In this document: positions 34,450 through 43,170 of the stretch, piece by piece
Numbering within the stretch: position 1 is the first letter of the stretch
How the letters are laid out: each line of letters opens with the position of its first letter
Origin: Nostoc sp. LPT
GTDB taxonomy: Bacteria; Cyanobacteriota; Cyanobacteriia; Cyanobacteriales; Nostocaceae
Assembly (NCBI RefSeq): GCF_017115165.1
Contig: NZ_JABXKF010000044.1
Span: forward strand, 27,398 to 91,397
Length of the DNA stretch: 64,000 bases
Direction of reading: 5' to 3'
The notes under the pieces: model-generated
Told to the model about the DNA's origin: nothing
The model's database searches: none
The model's input: only the letters and a program-made list of their open reading frames with translations
Position numbers and translations under genes: made by a program

Positions 34450-35082
34450 TCAAAGCATAATCAAACCCAGTCGCACACCCACAGCAACAGCCTCGGTGCG
34501 ACTGGAGACATTGAGCTTTTGAAAAATGGATGAGAGATGAAATTTGACTGTATGCTCAGAAATATGTAATTGTTTAGCGATCGCCTTATTCCCCAACCCA
34601 GAACCAAGCATACCTAAAACCTCTATCTCCCGTGGTGTCAAGGTTTGTACAGGATTCGCCACCACTTTTTCGCGGATAGACAGTAATTCTGCAGCATCCG
34701 GGTGCAGCGCCAGCAAACCAAAAGCGATCGCCTCCACAGCCGCGACAATTTCTGACTCTGTGCTAGTACTGGGCAATATTCCCCGGATACCAGAACGTAA
34801 CGCCGTCTCTAAGTCGATACTGTCGAGTTCTTCAACAATGACGATTATTCCTAATCGATATTGCTGTTCTTGAATAATCAGCAATTTTTCCCACACCGCT
34901 TGTTGAAAATTACCGCTCAAATCTACCAGCACCACATCTGGCTGTAATTGCCCAACTTCACTTGCCAATACATCCAAATCGGATGCACTCCCCACAACTG
35001 TCAGTCGAGGATTGGTAGTTACCACAGTTGATAACCCTGCCCGCACCACAGGGGAAGTAGCAACTACCATCACTCGGATCAT
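34450..35082 (-). CDS. NarL/LuxR-type response regulator with degenerate receiver
   Basis: 210 residues. The C-terminal LTPREIEVLGMLGSGLGNKAI and HISEHTVKFHLSSIF form a standard LuxR/GerE helix-turn-helix. The receiver keeps Asp54 (PDVVLVDLSG) but has lost the acidic pair near the N-terminus (VVATSPVVRAG instead of the usual DDHP form), and the conserved Lys region reads RGILPSTS. Phosphorylation by a kinase is therefore doubtful. ATG overlaps the protease stop by 4 bp (ATGA), so the two are translationally coupled. It probably regulates its own operon or stress genes. Confidence 0.88.
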   Translation of the reverse strand: MIRVMVVATSPVVRAGLSTVVTTNPRLTVVGSASDLDVLASEVGQLQPDVVLVDLSGNFQQAVWEKLLIIQEQQYRLGIIVIVEELDSIDLETALRSGIRGILPSTSTESEIVAAVEAIAFGLLALHPDAAELLSIREKVVANPVQTLTPREIEVLGMLGSGLGNKAIAKQLHISEHTVKFHLSSIFQKLNVSSRTEAVAVGVRLGLIML

Positions 35083-35915
35083 GTCGCCTCCACCGCAGTT
35101 GTCTCGGACTGCACAGCAACATAAATCACGAATTGCTGTCTACCGCGTAGGATTTGTAGCGGCACAGATCCTTTACTGTCATGGAGATATTTGGTTAAAT
35201 CATTCATGGTAGTGAATAATCGCCCCGAAACTCCAATTAAAACATCGCCGATTTGCACACCAGCAGTTTCCGCCGCACTGCCAGGTAGAATTGACAGCAC
35301 CAATAAACCTAAGCTACGCCTACCTAAAAGTACAGGTTGCAGTGTAACTCCCAGTTGCGGACGACTATTTACCTGTAAAAAACGCTCAACGGTGTTGCTA
35401 GGAACTGCCACAGCCAAACCATTAACAATCATCGTGTTAATTCCCACGACAAGGCCTTGACAATCGGCAAGTGGCCCTCCAGAATTACCAGGATACAGGC
35501 GCAAATCGGCCATAACTGCTCGTGAATTATTTGCATAGATAATTCCAGTTGTCACAGCGCCACTTTCAGCAAAGGGATTACCCACCGCCAAGACTAATTC
35601 ACCCACTCGTAGTGCCTCAGAATTGCCAATAGTTGCAGCAGTTAAATCAGTAGCAACAATTTTCAGGGCTGCTAAATCCTGCTGTGGATCGAATCGAGTA
35701 CGCACCGCATCAAATACCCTGCCGTCTGCCAATTCCACAGTTGCGCGGTTGCTGGTTGCCACATGGGCATTAGTGATAATTAGTCCGTCAGGTTGCCAAA
35801 TGACACCAGAACCGACTCCTAGAGAGCCGCTTTTCACTTTCACAGTGCGTAGGCGTAGTTTAGCAGCTACCTCTGTCAATTCAGCAGCGATGTTAGTTAA
35901 TGTTGTGTTTGCCAT
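35079..35915 (-). CDS. Cytoplasmic HtrA-like trypsin-type serine protease with PDZ domain
   Basis: 278 residues from ATG 35915; the earlier TTG adds three codons. The full catalytic triad is visible: NAHVAT (His), DPQQDLAALK (Asp) and YPGNSGGPLA (Ser). A C-terminal PDZ-like domain follows (PQLGVTLQPV ... ETAGVQIGDVLIGVSG). There is no signal peptide or membrane helix, unlike DegP/HhoA, so it should act in the cytoplasm. It lies between a catalytically dead paralogue upstream and a NarL-type regulator downstream, all on one strand. No clear SD is seen. Confidence 0.88.
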   Translation of the reverse strand: MANTTLTNIAAELTEVAAKLRLRTVKVKSGSLGVGSGVIWQPDGLIITNAHVATSNRATVELADGRVFDAVRTRFDPQQDLAALKIVATDLTAATIGNSEALRVGELVLAVGNPFAESGAVTTGIIYANNSRAVMADLRLYPGNSGGPLADCQGLVVGINTMIVNGLAVAVPSNTVERFLQVNSRPQLGVTLQPVLLGRRSLGLLVLSILPGSAAETAGVQIGDVLIGVSGRLFTTMNDLTKYLHDSKGSVPLQILRGRQQFVIYVAVQSETTAVEAT

Positions 35916-35960
35916 GTTATACAATTTTTAAGCATGTCAAAGTAGAATCAGTGAGCGTTC

Positions 35961-36187
35961 CGAGTTCAAAGCTTGAACGTTCGAGCAAAAAGGTGCAACT
36001 TCCGAGTTCAGAAGCTCAACGTTCGAGTAAAAAGGTGCAACTTCCGAGTTCAGAAGCTCAACGTTCGAGCAAAAAGGTGCAACTTCCGAGTTCAGAAGCT
36101 CAACGTTCGAGTAAAAAGGTGCAACTTCCGAGTTCAGAAGCTCAACGTTCGAGCAAAAAGGTGCAACTTCCGAGTTCAGAAGCTCGA
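35961..36187. repeat. 42-bp tandem repeats (5 full plus partial) within an operon
   Basis: Units run 35961-36002, 36003-36044 and so on in steps of 42, each of two related 21-bp halves. A single C/T difference (GAGCAAAAAG or GAGTAAAAAG) alternates unit by unit, so the higher-order period is 84 bp. All plus-strand frames are open but there is no gene. It lies in the leader between the pseudoprotease and protease genes (transcribed leftward). Confidence 0.85.
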
Positions 36188-36245
36188 GTGAATAGAAAAT
36201 TTAGATAAATTTGACAAAGCTAGTTAAACCGATCGCAAATTGGCA

Positions 36246-37157
36246 TTATTCCTCCTTAGTAGGTCTTTCGCCAATTGCGATCGCTAACTCAACTAACACT
36301 CCACCCCGGACAACTTGCACGTTGACAGGTTTACCAATGCGATCGCTACTATTAAGCAGCGCCAACACATCACCTGTATCGCCCACAGTTACGCCATCAA
36401 ACGTTACCAAAACATCGCCAAGCAGTACACCTGCATTATCAGCAGGCCCCGAAGGCTCGACATTAACGACAATTACCCCAGTTGCAGAACTTAAATTCAG
36501 AGATGTTTTCAGGTTCTTTGGTAAGCGTACAGGTTGCATTCCCACACCCAAGTAGCCTTTTGAAATACGTCCTTTTGCTACTAATTGGTCAACCACGCGA
36601 TCGACTGTAGCAGTGGGGATAGTCAGAGCAATGCCACGCCGCCCCGATGTATTCATGCCTACCACAAAACCAGCAGCATCTACCAGCGGCCCACCTGCAA
36701 AACCAGAGTAAAGGGTGATGTCTGGGCGGATGAATTGGTCAATATTGCCGCCACTCATACTCCGCCAAGCACCGCTAATCACGCTGACCGCACCCATCGC
36801 CGCTCTTAAGTCACCTTCGCTACCTCTTGCCAGTCCTAATACCAGATGACCGACTTTGAGCGTTTTAGCATCGCCAACTTTTGCCACAGGTATTTCGACA
36901 TTTTCTAGTTTAAAAACAGCGATATCGGTGCTAGAGTCATGACCGACGAGTGTTACTGGTGCAGTGCTACCATTTGATAGGGTGATGATAATGTCGTCAT
37001 AGCGCTGGAGGGACTCATCAGAGGTAACAATGATTCCATGACGCCAGTGAATGCCACTTGAGGAACGACGTGTACCCCCATTCACCGCAACCACAGTACT
37101 CTCAACTTGTTCTACGGTGTCAGCTAAACTGTTGGACAAAGCCAGTAATGAAGACAT
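36246..37157 (-). CDS. Catalytically dead HtrA-like protease paralogue (pseudoprotease) with PDZ domain
   Basis: 303 residues, no signal peptide. It aligns along its length with the protease at 35079, but where that has NAHV this has TSDE (His lost), and where that has GNSGGP this has GFAGGP (Ser to Ala). The Asp (SSTDIAVFK) and PDZ domain (GYLGVGMQPV ... ADNAGVLLGDVLVTFDG) are kept. The intact frame argues for a selected non-proteolytic role, such as substrate capture, inhibition or an allosteric partner of the active paralogue. It heads a likely three-gene operon. Confidence 0.85.
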   Translation of the reverse strand: MSSLLALSNSLADTVEQVESTVVAVNGGTRRSSSGIHWRHGIIVTSDESLQRYDDIIITLSNGSTAPVTLVGHDSSTDIAVFKLENVEIPVAKVGDAKTLKVGHLVLGLARGSEGDLRAAMGAVSVISGAWRSMSGGNIDQFIRPDITLYSGFAGGPLVDAAGFVVGMNTSGRRGIALTIPTATVDRVVDQLVAKGRISKGYLGVGMQPVRLPKNLKTSLNLSSATGVIVVNVEPSGPADNAGVLLGDVLVTFDGVTVGDTGDVLALLNSSDRIGKPVNVQVVRGGVLVELAIAIGERPTKEE

Positions 37158-37695
37158 AAGATTTATTCTGCAAACGTTCTTAGATATTCATATCGTGACG
37201 TTTGCTCAACACAGATAGCATCGGAAAAATGGGCAGAATTCACCCTAGAAAAATGGCTAGGATTTATATAAGCTTTTTGGCGTTGCTGAATCAAGATATG
37301 AATAATTTTGTGCAATACAAATGGTAGGGTCACACAGATGTGATTGGTGTCAACTTAAGCTACAACCCCTTTAATATCAAGTCCAGATGATTACTTATGA
37401 TAAAGTCGGAATCGTTGCAGTTGATCTATGTCTCATGCCAAAACGGATTGCGACGCCGATAGCGAAGCGTTAGCGAGTCTTCTCCCAAGGGGAGACGCCA
37501 AGGGCGAACGAGCGTCATAGCCCGTCGTAGACATCGCTAACCACATCCAAAACCAATTACTGATGATTTAGCCCAACTTATTCCCTTAAACCCTCGTTAT
37601 TACGTCGATTTAGCGTTTGCGATCGCACTTTGGATGAGAGACTTTCAGTAATTCGTGCAGGAAACGGAAAGAGTAACGGAGTTACGACATGACTT
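37158..37695. other. Intergenic region with dispersed repeats
   Basis: About 540 bp with no gene. GGCGTTGCTGAATCAAG near 37278 resembles element ends common in Nostoc. ATTGGTGTCAACTTAAGC near 37340 recurs near 40175. A CTTCTCCCAAGGGGAGACGC / GACGGGCTATGAC repeat fills 37450-37540. The promoter of the protease operon should lie at the left side. Confidence 0.5.
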
Positions 37696-37956
37696 ATGAA
37701 TAAACAATATATTGCTAAAGGATTTGGAATTTTGCTGGGACTTTTATTTCTATGCGCTCCCGTCCTGGCACAGGAATACCGCATTGACCTGATTCGCGAC
37801 AACATTTATCGTCTGACTGCTGGAAATCCCGTCCTGGCACAGGAATACCGCATATACCGTGATCTAGCGATGTATGAGGAGTGGCTGCCGCTCAATATCA
37901 AAGGTGTTTACCAAACTTTAGTGGACGAATCTTATCTACTTATGCGTCCTTATTAA
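37696..37956 (+). CDS. Small exported protein with internal duplication at the cleavage site
   Basis: 86 residues. A signal peptide (~8-25) ends in PVLAQ. A 26-bp exact duplication (37759-37784 and 37828-37853, 69 bp apart) repeats PVLAQEYRI, so a second copy of the cleavage-site region lies inside the mature protein. The remainder (YRDLAMYEEWLPLNIKGVYQTLVDESYLLMRPY) is tyrosine-rich. No known family. An adjoining tiny ORF at 37993-38100 (MNKFIKKLKRL..., 35 codons) is too weak to call. Confidence 0.5.
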   Translation: MNKQYIAKGFGILLGLLFLCAPVLAQEYRIDLIRDNIYRLTAGNPVLAQEYRIYRDLAMYEEWLPLNIKGVYQTLVDESYLLMRPY

Positions 37957-38061
37957 AGAACTCCACAATTTTGCAGGATTAAGAGACTACCAATGAATAA
38001 ATTTATCAAAAAACTCAAGAGATTATTCTTAGAAAATTTCGATTTATCTGCAACGATTATT

Positions 38062-38268
38062 TTATTTTTTGGAAGTCCCTTGGCATTTACGGATGCTTAG
38101 TTCTTGCTCCACAATTTTTTTGGCTATTTCCATGCCCATATACCAAGCTGTCCATACTATCTGTGCAAGGCTTTGGCACTTTTTTAATTCCTGATAAGCA
38201 TTCTCCAACGTCTGGGTGCAGACGCAAAGTTCTTCTAAGCTTTGTTTTATTAATAAGACTCTGGTCAC
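38062..38268 (-). CDS. Possible small helical protein
   Basis: 68 codons from GTG 38268, no SD seen. The product (LIKQSLEELCVCTQTLENAYQELKKCQSLAQIVWTAWYMG) is a plausible helical peptide with three Cys in its first half. No competing gene lies on the other strand. I cannot place it in a family; it may be a fragment. Confidence 0.3.
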   Translation of the reverse strand: MTRVLLIKQSLEELCVCTQTLENAYQELKKCQSLAQIVWTAWYMGMEIAKKIVEQELSIRKCQGTSKK

Positions 38269-38669
38269 TACATCGACTTCACCTTACACCCTTACACCGA
38301 ATGGCACTCTTGTTAAGCACAAACCCCTAATGTAGCTGGCTTCTGGGGTGTAAGGGCGTAAGGGGGTAGGGGTTGCACGGTCAAGAACTAAAAATCAAAT
38401 AATACTTATAAATCAACTCTCTCCCCTACACCCCACACCCCTACCACCATGCAACCCAGTCACAGCAATAGTTTCACGTTTTCTTAGTGCCATTTCCCTT
38501 ACACCCTTAAACCCTTACACCCCTAATGAATACACGTTTGACTTGTAACGATTTTGGTAAATTTACTTGCATTGGGATGCCACCTATCCAAATGAGAGAT
38601 GTTAGCGTATGTCATCGAAAACCGCTATAAATTCAGCAACGCCCATTTTAAGGTAGGAATAGCAATGAA
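38269..38669. other. Low-complexity intergenic region
   Basis: About 400 bp dominated by irregular repeats of CTTACACCC and CCCTACACCCC and their complement GGTGTAAGGG, which can pair over long distances. No gene. Confidence 0.6.
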
Positions 38670-39560
38670 ATGGAAGACGAACAAATGCACACCCAATCAA
38701 CAGAAATCGACCTGCTCACTCCATCTAAAGAATTACGTTTATATAGCAAGAGAATTTTAGTCACAGCACCGAGAAATTATGCTTATAGGTTAGCTGAACA
38801 AATCATCAAACAAGGTGGTTTACCTGTTTTTATGCCTACTATCGAAACCTGCTATTTATCAAACTACACTAAGTTAGATGCCGCTCTGGGTCGCATAGAG
38901 GAATTTGATTGGATTGTCTTCACCAGTAGAAACGGTATCACTGCATTTTTTCAGCGGATGAATGATTTAGATATTCCTGTATCTGTGGTACAAAAATGTC
39001 AATTATGTGCTTTAGGAGAAGACGCAGAAAGCTTATTATCTTTTTCTGGCAAAGTGGATTTAATTCCAACAGAATCTAGCCCAGCCGGAATTGTGGCTGA
39101 ATTAGCGAAACTTCCGCAAATTCACGAGAAAAAAGTGCTGATACCTGCTCCAGAAGTTGTAGGTTTGCCTGAACCTGATGTTGTACCCAATTTGATTACG
39201 GATTTGCAACAATTGGGCATAGAAGTAACTCGCGTACCCACATATATTACGCAGGGTTTAGACAAAAGTATCTACGGTATTGAATTAAACGTGATGCGTC
39301 AAGCAATTATTGATGTAATTGCTTTTAGCAGCACAGCGGAAGTAGAAAGCTTTTTGACAATGGTTAACTCGCAAAGCGATTACGAACATTGTGTTATTGC
39401 ATGTTTTGGTCCTTACACCACTGCTAATGCCCAAAAGTTGGGTATGACTGTCTCTATCGTGTCTAGAGATTACAGTTCATTTGAGGGATTTGCTGAAGCG
39501 ATCGCAGCATTTTTTACTCCTACTTCCAGTTCAAACGAAGCGTTTCAAGATGTAGAATAA
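38670..39560 (+). CDS. hemD: Uroporphyrinogen-III synthase
   Basis: About 296 residues. KRILVTAPRNYAYRLAEQIIKQGG, FDWIVFTSRNGITAFFQRM, and late IAFSSTAEVESFL with CVIACFGPYTTANAQKLG match the bilobal HemD fold, including its FTSRNG and GPxTA motifs. It closes hydroxymethylbilane to uroporphyrinogen III for heme, chlorophyll and bilin synthesis. The start is ambiguous: ATG 38670, or ATG 38685 with GGAAG upstream. A ferredoxin gene follows ~80 bp downstream on the same strand. Confidence 0.88.
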   Translation: MEDEQMHTQSTEIDLLTPSKELRLYSKRILVTAPRNYAYRLAEQIIKQGGLPVFMPTIETCYLSNYTKLDAALGRIEEFDWIVFTSRNGITAFFQRMNDLDIPVSVVQKCQLCALGEDAESLLSFSGKVDLIPTESSPAGIVAELAKLPQIHEKKVLIPAPEVVGLPEPDVVPNLITDLQQLGIEVTRVPTYITQGLDKSIYGIELNVMRQAIIDVIAFSSTAEVESFLTMVNSQSDYEHCVIACFGPYTTANAQKLGMTVSIVSRDYSSFEGFAEAIAAFFTPTSSSNEAFQDVE

Positions 39561-39641
39561 TCAACCAGATTTAACTCTAGACTAGCAGCACATAAACTCG
39601 TAGTATCGAATATGGAGTTTATTGGAACTAGGGATTGTTAC

Positions 39642-40135
<494 letters not shown>

Positions 40136-40281
40136 GAGGAAGCGCTTAACGGTTAAGAGTGGGTGAGGGCTGAGGGCATTGGTGTCAACTTAAGCCCAAA
40201 CCCCTTTTCAAATCTCGTTTCTCTGGGTAGAAATGCTGCTCATTGGGCTGCTACCTCGCTTGCTGGCGGTAGCAGCCCCCA

Positions 40282-40575
40282 TTGATAAATCACTCTAAAA
40301 AAGGTGTGGAAATTAAGCTGCTGTTAAATACAAAATTTTGTAGACAACATAATATTGGTAGATATATAACTGATTTTTATTGTTACGAAAAATTACTAAT
40401 TATTGAGTTGGATGGTAGTATTCATACAAATCAGCAAGCTCAAGATTTTATCAGACAAAACTGGTTACAATCTAATCATGTTATTGTAATTCGCTTTAGT
40501 AATGAGCAAATATTTAATGATCTAGAGTTAGTTTTACATACAATTGCTCAAGAGAAGAGGCTAGCACCAAGGTAA
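40282..40575 (+). CDS. DUF559-type endonuclease-fold fragment
   Basis: 97 codons. KFCRQHNIGRYITDFYCYEKLLIIELDGSIH followed by HVIVIRFSNEQIFNDLELVL is the core of DUF559, a Vsr/very-short-patch-like nuclease fold in which D and E of DFY/IELDG are the metal-binding residues. The helical N-terminus usual for the family (about 25-30 residues before the KFxRQ motif) is replaced by unrelated sequence, so this is a 5'-truncated copy. It may be inactive. Confidence 0.6.
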   Translation: MINHSKKGVEIKLLLNTKFCRQHNIGRYITDFYCYEKLLIIELDGSIHTNQQAQDFIRQNWLQSNHVIVIRFSNEQIFNDLELVLHTIAQEKRLAPR

Positions 40576-40798
40576 AAGGCAGGATATAAGAAGGTTTTAG
40601 CCTCGTTTATCTTTATTAACATAGTTATGTTTTTTCCCACCAACTTACTTAGTAAAATTTTAATATGAAACAAATAGCCTTTAGTTGGTGCGAAAAATTA
40701 GCTCAATTTCCACAGTGATTTCTGATACAAGTTATAAATTTTTTTGATATTTGTAAATAATAATTTAGTATAAGAATTATTGAATAACTAAAAGGTTT

Positions 40799-41128
40799 TT
40801 GCAACTTGGTAGCGGTGCTATATTTTTTACTGGAGCCTCAGCCAGTGTTAAGGGTTATCCTCTGTCTGCTCCATTTGCAATGGGTAAATTTGCACTACGC
40901 GGTTTGGCTCAGAGTATTGCTAGAGAATTAGCACCAAAGAATATCCATGTGGCGCATTTTGTGATTGATGGTGCAATCCGCTCCGCAGACCGCCAAGATC
41001 CAGTAGATAATCCTGATAGTACTCTTGACCCGGATGCAATCGCTCAAAGTTATCTCAGCATTCTCCGCCAACCCCGCAGTGCTTGGACTTATGAAGTAGA
41101 ACTACGTCCCTGGGTAGAGAACTTCTAG
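40799..41128 (+). pseudogene. C-terminal fragment of an SDR oxidoreductase gene
   Basis: The frame opens with a weak TTG and at once enters mid-protein SDR sequence: GAIFFTGASASVKGYPLSAPFAMGKFALRGLAQSIARELAPKNIHVAH. The N-terminal nucleotide-binding half (TGxxxGxG) and NAG motif are absent, and AT-rich non-coding DNA lies directly upstream. The tail through ELRPWVENF is intact. It cannot bind cofactor in the normal way; a 5'-deleted remnant. Confidence 0.75.
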
Positions 41129-41162
41129 CCTAAACAATTGTTACAAAAATAGTTTTGCAGGT

Positions 41163-41939
41163 ATGAAAATTGATTTTGGTGCAACTGCTATTGATTATGC
41201 AAAACACCGCGCTGGCTTTCCCAGTTCATTATTTAACAAACTGTCTGAATATGGCATAGGTTTACCAGGGCAAAATATTGTTGATCTCGGAACAGGAACA
41301 GGAACACTAGCGCGCGGCTTTGCCGATAGAGGTGCTTATGTAATTGGCATAGATCGATCGGCCTCACTTTTAGAACAAGCGAGACTGTTAAGCGAATCTG
41401 CCCAACTGAAAGTAGATTATCGAGTCGCAACTGCCGAGAATACCGAGTTACCAGATGCTAGTGCGGATGTAGTGACAGCTGGACAGTGTTGGCATTGGTT
41501 TGACCGTCCGCGTGCTGTCAAAGAAATTACTCGCATATTGAGAAGAAATGGCTTGCTCGCGATCGCACATTTTGATTGGATACCCTTAAAAGGTAATGTA
41601 GTTGAAGCAACAGAACAATTAATCAAAGCTCATAATCCCGCATGGAATCTGGACGGCGGTAACGGATTGCATCCCCAGTGGTTACAAGACATTGGCGAAG
41701 GAGGTTTTCGAGAAATCCGCACATTTTCTTACGATGTATTTGTATCTTATACACACGAAGACTGGCGAGGACGAGTTCGGGCGAGTGCTGGTGTGGGAGG
41801 CAGCTTGACACCAGAAAAAGTAGAAGTATTTGACCAGGAATTGGCAACATTGCTCGAAACAAAATATCCTACACCAATTCTTCAGGTTCATCATAGAGTT
41901 TGGGCTGCGATCGCAAAATCACCGCAATCTAATTCGTAA
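41163..41939 (+). CDS. Class I SAM-dependent methyltransferase
   Basis: 258 residues. VDLGTGTGTLARGFADRGAYVIGID is motif I of the Rossmann-like methyltransferase fold. ENTELPDASADVVTAGQCWHWF is motif II, and ITRILRRNGLLAIAHFDW motif III, matching the Methyltransf_11/UbiE-like small-molecule group. Substrate unknown. It follows the SDR fragment by 34 bp and precedes a GST-like gene by ~65 bp on the same strand, but these look like independent genes. Confidence 0.88.
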   Translation: MKIDFGATAIDYAKHRAGFPSSLFNKLSEYGIGLPGQNIVDLGTGTGTLARGFADRGAYVIGIDRSASLLEQARLLSESAQLKVDYRVATAENTELPDASADVVTAGQCWHWFDRPRAVKEITRILRRNGLLAIAHFDWIPLKGNVVEATEQLIKAHNPAWNLDGGNGLHPQWLQDIGEGGFREIRTFSYDVFVSYTHEDWRGRVRASAGVGGSLTPEKVEVFDQELATLLETKYPTPILQVHHRVWAAIAKSPQSNS

Positions 41940-42003
41940 TTCAGAAATGTCTGTAATACACTATTAACCTACAAAACAATCGCACAATTTTAGGAAAAAA
42001 ATC

Positions 42004-42702
42004 ATGATTGAACTTTACTATTGGACAACCCCAAACGGCCATAAAATCACAATTTTCTTGGAAGAAGTTGGCTTACCATACACCATAATTCCTGTGAATA
42101 TTGGGGCTGGGGATCAATTTAAGCCGGAATTTCTGAAGATTTCTCCTAACAATCGGATGCCTGCGATCGTTGACCACCTACCAGCAGATGGAGGTGCGCC
42201 GATTTCGGTATTTGAGTCTGGTGCAATCTTGCTATATTTGGCAGAAAAAACTGGGAAATTAATTCCTCAAGATTTACGTAATCGCACTCAAGTTTTAGAA
42301 TGGTTGTTTTGGCAAATGGCAGGGCTGGGGCCGATGGCGGGACAAAATCATCACTTTAGTACTTATGCTCCCGAAAAGATTGAATATGCCATTAACCGCT
42401 ATGTGAATGAGACGGGACGCTTATATGCAGTACTGAATAAGCAACTAGCAGATAAAGAATTTGTAGCTGGCGATTATTCCATCGCTGATATTGCTGCTTA
42501 TCCCTGGATTGTGCCCTATGAACGCCAAAGTCAAAACCTAGAGGATTTTCCTCATGTTAAACGCTGGTTTGAGGCAATTAAAGCCCGTCCAGCAACAATT
42601 CGCGCCTACGAAAAAGCAGAAGCATTGAAAACTGAAGCGCTCGATCCAGATAAGTCACGAGATTTGTTATTTAACCAGTCGGCGAAGACTATTCAGCTTT
42701 AA
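42004..42702 (+). CDS. Glutathione S-transferase-like protein (YfcG/Nu-class type)
   Basis: 232 residues. The N-terminal thioredoxin-like domain begins IELYYWTTPNGHKITIFLEEVGLPY, with the TPN motif of Nu-class enzymes and the cis-Pro at RMPAIVDH. The C-terminal helical domain has DYSIADIAAYPWI, the N-capping box. Nu-class relatives such as E. coli YfcG are glutathione-dependent disulfide reductases. A role in detoxification or disulfide handling is likely. AGGAAAAAAATC precedes the ATG. Confidence 0.88.
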   Translation: MIELYYWTTPNGHKITIFLEEVGLPYTIIPVNIGAGDQFKPEFLKISPNNRMPAIVDHLPADGGAPISVFESGAILLYLAEKTGKLIPQDLRNRTQVLEWLFWQMAGLGPMAGQNHHFSTYAPEKIEYAINRYVNETGRLYAVLNKQLADKEFVAGDYSIADIAAYPWIVPYERQSQNLEDFPHVKRWFEAIKARPATIRAYEKAEALKTEALDPDKSRDLLFNQSAKTIQL

Positions 42703-42772
42703 GCCTTGTGAATTGTCTTGTCACTGTGGCGATCGCTAAGTTAGCTCTAACCCCAGATCATCGGTTGCAACT

Positions 42773-43108
42773 ATGAGCAACGATTTCTCACCATCTTCCT
42801 TTCCTCTATTAGAAACAGAAAGGCTCCTTCTTCGTGAGACAAGCTTGCAGGATGCTGAAGCTACCTTTGCTGTATTCTCCGATCCGAGGGTGACTCAGTT
42901 TCACGATCTTGATACCTTTACTTCTATTAAAGAAGCGATGTCTACGACGGGCTACGCTTACGCTGTCATTGAACGTAGAGCCAAGCGGTTTGAGCGAGGA
43001 GATGGAATTCGCTGGGGAATTATCCGTAAGCAAGACAACGTTTTGATTGGTTCTTGTGGGTTTAGCTGGAACCCACAAGTGAGATCCAAATTGGTATTAC
43101 ATCATTAA
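42773..43108 (+). pseudogene. GNAT acetyltransferase gene, C-terminally truncated
   Basis: The N-terminus LLETERLLLRETSLQDAEATFAVFSDPRVTQFH is typical of RimJ-like GNAT enzymes, and IIRKQDNVLIGSCGFSWNPQ is the next beta strand pair. The acetyl-CoA-binding Q/RxxGxG/A region and everything after are missing: after NPQ the frame ends in VRSKLVLHH. In the middle, STTGYAYAVIERRA is encoded by a dispersed GACGGGCTACGC repeat. Both point to a decayed gene. Confidence 0.7.
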
Positions 43109-43133
43109 GCAGCCATAAAAGACATGAGATAAT

Positions 43134-43152
43134 TTCTCAATATTGTTGAGAA
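43134..43152. promoter_or_regulatory. Interrupted palindrome upstream of the AraC regulator gene (Fur/PchR-like operator?)
   Basis: TTCTCAA-TATTG-TTGAGAA is a perfect 7-bp inverted repeat with a 5-base spacer, ending 18 bases before ATG 43171. Its ATTGTTGAGAATAAG core resembles iron-regulated Fur boxes. The position would let a repressor block the promoter or start. Confidence 0.5.
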
Positions 43153-43170
43153 TAAGCTTAATTAACTAAA

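Noticed and set aside
35900..36208. Plus-strand repeat ORF with 14-residue SSKKVQLPSSEAQR units
   Set aside because: Encoded by the 42-bp intergenic array opposite the protease operon; no start context and equally open alternative frames.
37993..38100. 35-codon hydrophobic ORF
   Set aside because: Too short and without an SD; it overlaps another doubtful small ORF.
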